Assembly: GCA_021732895.1 (NCBI GenBank) | Contig: JAKFWE010000237.1 | Coordinates: forward strand, 1 to 5,108 | DNA from: Allobosea sp. | GTDB lineage: Bacteria; Pseudomonadota; Alphaproteobacteria; Rhizobiales; Beijerinckiaceae | Direction: 5' to 3' | DNA: 5,108 nt | Shown here: piece by piece, positions 1 through 5,108 of the stretch | Layout of the letters: each line of letters begins with the position of its first letter | How positions within the stretch are numbered: the first letter of the stretch is position 1 | The notes under the pieces: model-generated | Seen by the model: the letters and a program-made list of their open reading frames with translations, nothing else | What the model was told of the DNA's origin: nothing | Databases searched by the model: none | Program-made: the position numbers and the translations under genes

Positions 1-1327
<1,327 letters not shown>

Positions 1328-1429
1328 CGAATGTTGCGCTTCTTCAAAGGTCGGTTACTCGTGGCGGGACGACCGATCAACCGCGACGGTGGCGCGACTT
1401 TTCTTTCCAGCGCGCCTTCGGACACCTGT

Positions 1430-1458
1430 GCAATGCAGAAAAAGCGCGGCGAAGTCAA
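1430..1458 (-). promoter_or_regulatory. Possible promoter for the helicase gene
   Basis: On the minus strand TTGACT (1458-1453) matches the sigma-70 -35 consensus at five of six bases. After 17 bases it is followed by CATTGC (1435-1430), which is a poor -10 box. If used, it would leave a leader of very roughly 95 bases before the helicase ATG. Long leaders are known for some cold-induced helicase mRNAs, but nothing here shows cold control. The remainder of the 152-base spacer between the divergent helicase and hydrolase genes (1328-1479) holds no clear operator or terminator. A plus-strand AATAAT (1457-1462) overlaps the -35 element and could be a -10 for the hydrolase, but it lacks a partner -35. 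Confidence 0.25.
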
Positions 1459-1479
1459 TAATCTAGCGTGGGGACGACC

Positions 1480-2187
1480 ATGATGACAGCGAATGTCGAG
1501 CCGCTGGTGCTGGTTCCGGGGCTGAGCTGCACGGCGGCGCTGTATGGGCCGCAATGGCCGGCCCTGGCGCCGGGTCGGCCGATCCTCGTCGCCGACCACG
1601 CCCGCGACGACACGATGGCGGCGATCGTCTCCCGCCTGCTCGCCGCCGCGCCGGAGCGTTTCGCGCTGTGCGGGTTGTCGATGGGCGGCTACATCGCGCT
1701 GGAGGCGATGCGCCGCGCGCCGGAGCGGGTGACGCGGCTGGCGCTGCTCGACACCAGCGCAAAACCGCCGACGCCCGAGAGCAACGCGCCGCGCGAGCAG
1801 ATGATCGCGCTGGCGGAGAAGGGGGCGTTCGACAACGTCACGACGCTGATCTGGCAACGGCTGGTCGCCGCCGACCGGCTGGCCGACGAGCCGCTGCGGC
1901 TCGCCGTGCGAGCCATGGCAGAGGAGATCGGGGCGGAGGGCTTCATTCGTCAGCAGCGGGCGATCATGGCCCGGCCCGACTCGCGGCCGGGTCTGCCGGC
2001 TATTTCCGTGCCGACGCTGGTGCTGGTGGGAGAACACGACCAGATCACGCCACCGGATGATTCGCGCGAGATCGCGGCCGGCATCGGCGCCAACGCCCGG
2101 CTCGTGGTAGTCCCGTGCTGCGGCCATCTCTCGACGCTGGAGGCGCCGGAGGCGGTCACGCGCGAGCTGCTGGACTGGCTGGCCTGA
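1480..2187 (+). CDS. Alpha/beta-fold hydrolase, substrate unknown
   Basis: A complete 235-residue protein of the alpha/beta hydrolase superfamily (esterase/lipase/carboxylesterase-like), probably cytoplasmic because no signal peptide is visible. The fold shows an N-terminal strand and oxyanion-loop region LVLVPGL (9-15), the nucleophile elbow GLSMGG with Ser67, a strand LVLVGEHD supplying the likely acid Asp187, and GHLSTLEAPE with the likely catalytic His216. All three triad residues are therefore present. The region between about 95 and 170 is a short helical cap. The length is slightly below the 250-300 residues usual for the family. Start choice: GGGGA at 1470-1474 sits 5 bases before the ATG at 1480 and 8 bases before a second ATG at 1483, so either may be used. 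A GTG at 1468 in the same frame overlaps this Shine-Dalgarno and is less likely. The gene stands alone on the plus strand, divergent from the helicase and convergent with the small membrane protein gene. Substrate and pathway cannot be assigned. Confidence 0.9.
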   Translation: MMTANVEPLVLVPGLSCTAALYGPQWPALAPGRPILVADHARDDTMAAIVSRLLAAAPERFALCGLSMGGYIALEAMRRAPERVTRLALLDTSAKPPTPESNAPREQMIALAEKGAFDNVTTLIWQRLVAADRLADEPLRLAVRAMAEEIGAEGFIRQQRAIMARPDSRPGLPAISVPTLVLVGEHDQITPPDDSREIAAGIGANARLVVVPCCGHLSTLEAPEAVTRELLDWLA

Positions 2188-2191
2188 AAGC

Positions 2192-2452
2192 TCAGCGCGG
2201 AACGATGCAGGGGTCGAGCCGCGTCTCGCCGGCCCGCTTCAGGATCGAGCCGGTGACGAGCGGATCGAAGGTCTGGCCGCGGCTGACGGCGGACGCCACC
2301 TGGTTCAGGCGTTCGGTGTCGAGCTGGGCCGTCTGGGTCGAGACGAAGTTGGCGGCGATGACCGAGAGAAAGGCGATCGCCGCGCCGGCCTTCGCGATGT
2401 CGGCGAGCATCGTGCCGCGCTCGTTCTTCCAGAACAGTTCGATCAGCCGCAT
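2192..2452 (-). CDS. Small single-span membrane protein, Flp-pilin-like layout, function unknown
   Basis: An 86-residue protein that I do not recognise as a named family. It begins with a short amphipathic stretch and a charged segment FWKNERG (7-13). One hydrophobic helix follows (about 19-37, AKAGAAIAFLSVIAANFVS) and then a polar C-terminal domain (38-86) with a single Cys82 near the end. A basic/acidic N-terminal segment ending in Gly before one membrane helix recalls Flp/Fap pilins and TadE-like pseudopilins. The usual Flp signature (G-A-T-A-I-E-Y) is absent, so this is only a resemblance of layout. Start choice: GGAGCGAG lies about 6 bases upstream of the ATG at 2452 (a good Shine-Dalgarno), whereas the in-frame ATG at 2500 has none and would add 16 basic, low-complexity residues. 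The TGA lies 4 bases from the stop of the convergent hydrolase gene. It is codirectional with parE upstream (153-base gap) but probably has its own promoter. Confidence 0.72.
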   Translation of the reverse strand: MRLIELFWKNERGTMLADIAKAGAAIAFLSVIAANFVSTQTAQLDTERLNQVASAVSRGQTFDPLVTGSILKRAGETRLDPCIVPR

Positions 2453-2489
2453 CGGGCTCGCTCCGCGTTGTCCGCGCGATGCGGACGGT

Positions 2490-2535
2490 CGCTTCACCAT
2501 GCGGGAGAAGCCGTAAAAGGATGGTTAGCGAAGCG
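2490..2535. repeat. Interrupted inverted repeat around the CtrA-like box
   Basis: The plus-strand arms CGCTTC-ACCAT (2490-2500) and ATGGT-TAGC-GAAGCG (2521-2535) are complementary over 11 base pairs if the four bases TAGC are bulged out. The loop is 20 bases. A competing smaller hairpin pairs GCTTC (2491-2495) with GAAGC (2507-2511). The structure covers the putative promoter region of the small membrane protein gene and could be an operator or an RNA leader hairpin. The rest of the spacer 2453-2605 shows only a 6-base-pair hairpin just after the parE stop (2584-2589 with 2599-2604), with no T tract. Confidence 0.3.
2514..2528 (-). promoter_or_regulatory. Degenerate CtrA-like box upstream of the small membrane protein gene
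   Basis: On the minus strand the sequence reads CTAA, seven bases (CCATCCT), then TTTA. The consensus for the alphaproteobacterial cell-cycle regulator CtrA is TTAA-N7-TTAA, so the spacing is exact and each half has one mismatch. The first eight bases, CTAACCAT, match the half-site TTAACCAT at seven of eight. The box ends 61 bases before the ATG at 2452. If it overlapped a -35 region, as in many CtrA-activated promoters, transcription would start near 2485-2495. That is downstream of the rejected ATG at 2500 and agrees with the chosen start. Such motifs can arise by chance. Confidence 0.3.
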
Positions 2536-2605
2536 TTGTCAGGCATCGCGCAGACCTGAAGCGCCGTCCTGTCTGGTTTGCTCCGCCGCGCTCGAATGGC
2601 GGCGC

Positions 2606-4687
2606 CTAAAGGTCGATCAGTTCGCCCGCGAACGCCGCCCGCTCCTGGATGAACAGGAAGCGCGCCTCGGGCTTGTTGCCCATCAAGCGCTCGACCACGT
2701 CGGCGGTCTCGTCGCGCGCCTCGTGCTCGACCATGACCTTGAGCAGGATGCGCTTGCTCGGGTCCATGGTGGTTTCCTTGAGCTGCGCCGGCATCATCTC
2801 GCCGAGACCCTTGAAGCGGCTGATCTCCGGCTTCCTGCCCTTGAAGACCGAGGCGATCAGCTCGTCCTTGTGCGCGTCGTTGCGGGCGTAGACCGACTTG
2901 CCGCCGGCCTGCAGCCGGTAGAGCGGCGGCACGGCGAGGTAGAGATGGCCGCGCTCGATCAGCCGCGGCATCTGGCGCCAGAAGAAGGTCACCAGCAGCG
3001 AGGCGATATGGGCGCCGTCGACGTCGGCGTCGGTCATCACGATGACCTTCTCGTAGCGCAGATCGTCCTCGCGGAACTGGGCGCCGATGCCGCAGCCGAG
3101 CGCCAGGATCAGGTCGGCGAGCTGCTGGTTCGCGTTCAGCTTCTCGCGCGTCGCGTTGGCGACGTTGAGGATCTTGCCGCGCAAAGGAAGAATGGCCTGC
3201 GTCGCGCGGTTGCGCGCCTGCTTGGCCGAGCCGCCGGCCGAATCGCCCTCGACGATGAACAGCTCCGAGCCGGCCGCGCCTGCATTGCTGCAATCGGCGA
3301 GCTTGCCCGGCAGGCGCAGCTTCTTCGTCGCGGTCTTGCGCGAGACCTCCTTTTCGAGGCGGCGGCGCAGGCGCTCGTCGGCCCGGTCGACCGACCAGTC
3401 GAGCAGGCGCAGCGCCTGCTGCGGGGCCGCCGCCAGCCAGTGGTCGAAGGCGTCGCGGACCGCGTTCTCGACGATGCGCGCGGCCTCCAGCGTCGCCAGC
3501 TTGTCCTTGGTCTGGCCCTGGAATTCCGGCTCGCGGATGAACACCGAAAGCATCGCGGCGCAGGTCGCCATGACGTCGTCGGAGGTGACCTGCGCCATGC
3601 GCTTGCTCTGGCCGATGCGCTCGGCATGGTCGCGCAAGCCGCGCAGCAGCGCGATGCGCAAGCCCTGCTCATGCGTGCCGCCCTCGGGCGTCGGGATCGT
3701 ATTGCAATAGGACGAGGCGAAGCCGTCCTCGCCCGTCGCGAGCCAGGCGATCGCCCATTCGAGCGAGCCATGGCCGCCGGCCCTGGTGATCTTGCCGGCG
3801 AAGATCGGTTCGGCGACGAGGTCCTTGCCCTCGATCTCGCGGCCGAGATAGTCGCGCAAGCCCCCGGGAAACTTGAACACGGCTTCGGCCGCGACGTCGC
3901 CCTCCGGCTGAAGCAGCGACGGAGCGCAACGCCACCTGATCTCGACGCCGCCGAAGAGGTAGGCCTTGGAGCGCGCCATCCGGTGCAGGCGGGCGGGCGT
4001 GAAATGCGCGCCCTCGCCGAAGATCTGCGCGTCCGGATGGAAGAGCACGCGGGTGCCGCGACGGTTCGCCACCGGCCCCACCGTCTCCAGCGGGCCCAGC
4101 GGAAGGCCGCGCGAAAAGGACTGGCGGTAGAGCGTCTTGCCGCGCGCGACCTCGACCTCCAGCCGGTCCGAGAGCGCATTGACCACCGAGACGCCGACGC
4201 CGTGCAGGCCGCCCGAGGTCTCATACGCCTTCGAGTCGAATTTGCCGCCGGCGTGCAGCGTCGTCATGATGACTTCGAGGGCGGACTTGCCGGGAAACTT
4301 CGGATGCGGATCGACCGGGATGCCGCGGCCGTTGTCGGTGACCGCGATCGAGCCGTCAGCCAGCACCTCGACGTCGATGAAGCTGGCATGGCCGGCCACG
4401 GCCTCGTCCATGGCGTTGTCGATCACCTCGGCGAAGAGATGATGCAGCGCCCGCTCGTCCGTGCCGCCGATATACATGCCTGGCCGGCGCCGAACCGGCT
4501 CCAGCCCCTCCAGCACCTCGATGGCCGAAGCGTCGTAGCCGGCCTCCGACAGCGTGCCGCCGCGCTGCGCCGGCTCCGGGGCGCTCCGGGCCGGTTTCGG
4601 GGGGGCTGCCGGCAGGGGCGGGCGCACTTCCGGGCGTTGCCGCGGCGTCGCCATCGCGTCCGGCCCGAAGAGATCGTTGTGCGCCAT
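2606..4687 (-). CDS. parE: DNA topoisomerase IV subunit B (ParE)
   Basis: ATPase subunit of topoisomerase IV. With ParC it passes one DNA duplex through another to decatenate daughter chromosomes and relax supercoils. The 693-residue protein is complete. A proline-rich, probably disordered extension (about 15-42) precedes the GHKL ATPase domain: EVIDNAMDEA (87-96, catalytic Glu87 and Mg-binding Asn91), DNGRGIP (118-124) and GLHGVGVSVVNALS (160-173). The transducer domain carries the QTK motif (392-394), whose lysine contacts ATP. The TOPRIM domain shows EGDSAGGSAKQAR (480-492) and the metal-binding DADVDG (553-558), followed by the conserved RFKGLGEM (624-631). ParE is chosen over GyrB because of KQAR after EGDSAGGSA and a length well below the roughly 800 residues of GyrB. 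Start: the ATG at 4687 has AGGAAGG (4706-4700), 12 bases upstream and so somewhat distant. An in-frame ATG at 4765 has no Shine-Dalgarno and would add 26 unlikely residues. The stop is TAG at 2606-2608. A hairpin after the upstream transporter gene suggests separate transcription. Confidence 0.96.
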   Translation of the reverse strand: MAHNDLFGPDAMATPRQRPEVRPPLPAAPPKPARSAPEPAQRGGTLSEAGYDASAIEVLEGLEPVRRRPGMYIGGTDERALHHLFAEVIDNAMDEAVAGHASFIDVEVLADGSIAVTDNGRGIPVDPHPKFPGKSALEVIMTTLHAGGKFDSKAYETSGGLHGVGVSVVNALSDRLEVEVARGKTLYRQSFSRGLPLGPLETVGPVANRRGTRVLFHPDAQIFGEGAHFTPARLHRMARSKAYLFGGVEIRWRCAPSLLQPEGDVAAEAVFKFPGGLRDYLGREIEGKDLVAEPIFAGKITRAGGHGSLEWAIAWLATGEDGFASSYCNTIPTPEGGTHEQGLRIALLRGLRDHAERIGQSKRMAQVTSDDVMATCAAMLSVFIREPEFQGQTKDKLATLEAARIVENAVRDAFDHWLAAAPQQALRLLDWSVDRADERLRRRLEKEVSRKTATKKLRLPGKLADCSNAGAAGSELFIVEGDSAGGSAKQARNRATQAILPLRGKILNVANATREKLNANQQLADLILALGCGIGAQFREDDLRYEKVIVMTDADVDGAHIASLLVTFFWRQMPRLIERGHLYLAVPPLYRLQAGGKSVYARNDAHKDELIASVFKGRKPEISRFKGLGEMMPAQLKETTMDPSKRILLKVMVEHEARDETADVVERLMGNKPEARFLFIQERAAFAGELIDL

Positions 4688-4775
4688 TGCCTGGGACGGC
4701 CTTCCTGATTCGCGAGGTTCGAGGTTAGCGCATTCGCATCCGACACGCGCCGAGGGCTTCGCCATAGCCGAAACT

Positions 4776-4798
4776 CGCGCCGGCAGAAAGCCGGCGCG
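4776..4798 (-). terminator. Hairpin directly after the MFS gene stop, probable terminator
   Basis: A perfect 9-base-pair inverted repeat, CGCGCCGGC (4776-4784) and GCCGGCGCG (4790-4798), with a 5-base loop. On the minus strand the stem begins at the base immediately after the transporter's TGA. It is followed by AGTTTCGG, so there is only a three-T run and not a strong U tract. The very GC-rich stem suits a terminator or an mRNA 3'-end stabiliser for the transporter transcript. The remaining spacer to the parE start (4688-4775) shows no convincing -35/-10 pair. Confidence 0.6.
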
Positions 4799-5108
4799 TC
4801 AGTCCCGGACGGGCCGGTGGCGAACGAACAGCAGCGCCGCGAAGGCCAGCAGGCCCAGTCCGCTGGTCAGCCAGATCGCACTGAGGCCGTAGCGATCGAG
4901 CGCGAAGCCGAAGATCAGCGGCGCCGCCGCCTGAAGCATTCGGCTCGGCCCGCTGATCAGGCCCTGGGTCAGGCCGTAGCCGACGGGGCCGAACAGCGCG
5001 AGCGGCAGCGTTCCCTTGGCGATCGTCAGCACGCCGTTGCCGGCCCCGTGCAGGAAGGCGAACGCATAGGCTCCCGGGGCGCCGAGCCAGAGCAGGACGG
5101 CCGCTCCG
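4799..5108 (-). CDS. Major facilitator superfamily transporter, C-terminal part (5' end cut by window edge)
   Basis: The frame is open from the right edge to the TGA at 4799-4801, giving the last 102 residues of an integral inner-membrane protein. Hydrophobic stretches with small-residue content (LLWLGAPGAYAFAFLHGAGNG, then LPLALFGPVGYG, AAAPLIFGFALDRYG and IWLTSGLGLLAFAALLFV) fit the last three or so helices of a 12-helix MFS carrier. The loop LDRYG between the final two helices and the short basic tail RHRPVRD are typical of cytoplasmic ends of such carriers. The GTG at 5032 is internal, since the open frame and membrane character continue upstream to the window edge. Substrate cannot be told from this part. 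The segment HGAGNG-LTIAKGTLPLALFG recalls uncharacterised rhizobial MFS proteins, but this is from memory only. The gene is codirectional with parE, 111 bases apart, with a terminator-like hairpin between them. Confidence 0.82.
   Translation of the reverse strand, partial: GAAVLLWLGAPGAYAFAFLHGAGNGVLTIAKGTLPLALFGPVGYGLTQGLISGPSRMLQAAAPLIFGFALDRYGLSAIWLTSGLGLLAFAALLFVRHRPVRD

Noticed and set aside
1468..1479. GTG at 1468 as the hydrolase start
   Set aside because: It overlaps the GGGGA ribosome binding site that fits the ATGs at 1480 and 1483, and it has only a weak site of its own.
2453..2500. Upstream in-frame ATG at 2500 as the start of the small membrane protein
   Set aside because: It lacks a Shine-Dalgarno, while GGAGCGAG sits at good spacing before the ATG at 2452.
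2584..2604. Hairpin just downstream of the parE stop as a terminator
   Set aside because: The stem is only 6 base pairs with a 9-base loop and no T tract, well within chance for this base composition.
1950..3293. A 447-codon minus-strand frame spanning parE, the small gene and the hydrolase
   Set aside because: It crosses three better-supported genes and an intergenic region in an alternative frame and has an Arg-rich, low-complexity translation.
2468..4708. A 746-codon open frame on the plus strand antisense to nearly all of parE
   Set aside because: Its translation is rich in Arg, Ala, Gly, Leu and Asp with no recognisable domain, and it mirrors the codons of parE, whose catalytic motifs are all intact. 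Long antisense frames are expected in GC-rich genes with strong third-position GC.
4688..4765. Upstream in-frame ATG at 4765 as the parE start
   Set aside because: No Shine-Dalgarno precedes it, and the added 26 residues look like translated spacer. The ATG at 4687 has AGGAAGG upstream.

Overview
The window is a GC-rich (roughly two-thirds G+C by eye) piece of a bacterial chromosome. The encoded proteins look most like those of Alphaproteobacteria, probably Hyphomicrobiales (the Bradyrhizobium/Bosea/Methylobacterium side). This placement rests on remembered protein resemblance and composition, not on a database search. No tRNA, rRNA, CRISPR array, insertion sequence, attachment site or phage-like gene is visible.

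Layout: (1) 1-1327, minus: the first 442 codons of an RhlE-type DEAD-box RNA helicase, whose C-terminal end lies beyond the left edge. (2) 1328-1479: a 152-base spacer between divergent genes, with weak promoter-like elements. (3) 1480-2187, plus: a complete small alpha/beta-fold hydrolase. (4) 2192-2452, minus: a small single-span membrane protein of unknown function, convergent with the hydrolase and only 4 bases from it. (5) 2453-2605: an upstream region with a degenerate CtrA-like box and an interrupted inverted repeat. (6) 2606-4687, minus: complete parE, topoisomerase IV subunit B. (7) 4688-4798: a short spacer with a strong hairpin abutting the upstream gene's stop codon. (8) 4799-5108, minus: the C-terminal part of a major facilitator superfamily (MFS) transporter, whose start lies beyond the right edge.

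The genes do not form an obvious pathway. The helicase (RNA remodelling) and ParE (chromosome decatenation) are housekeeping functions. The hydrolase and transporter are generic, with unassigned substrates. Four of the five genes are on the minus strand and only the hydrolase is on the plus strand.

I found no convincing new multi-gene system. The parts most worth a second look are the small membrane protein with its possible CtrA-type promoter, the 4-base convergent junction next to it, and the hairpin between the transporter gene and parE. Long open frames antisense to parE and to the helicase are best explained as by-products of GC-rich codon use.
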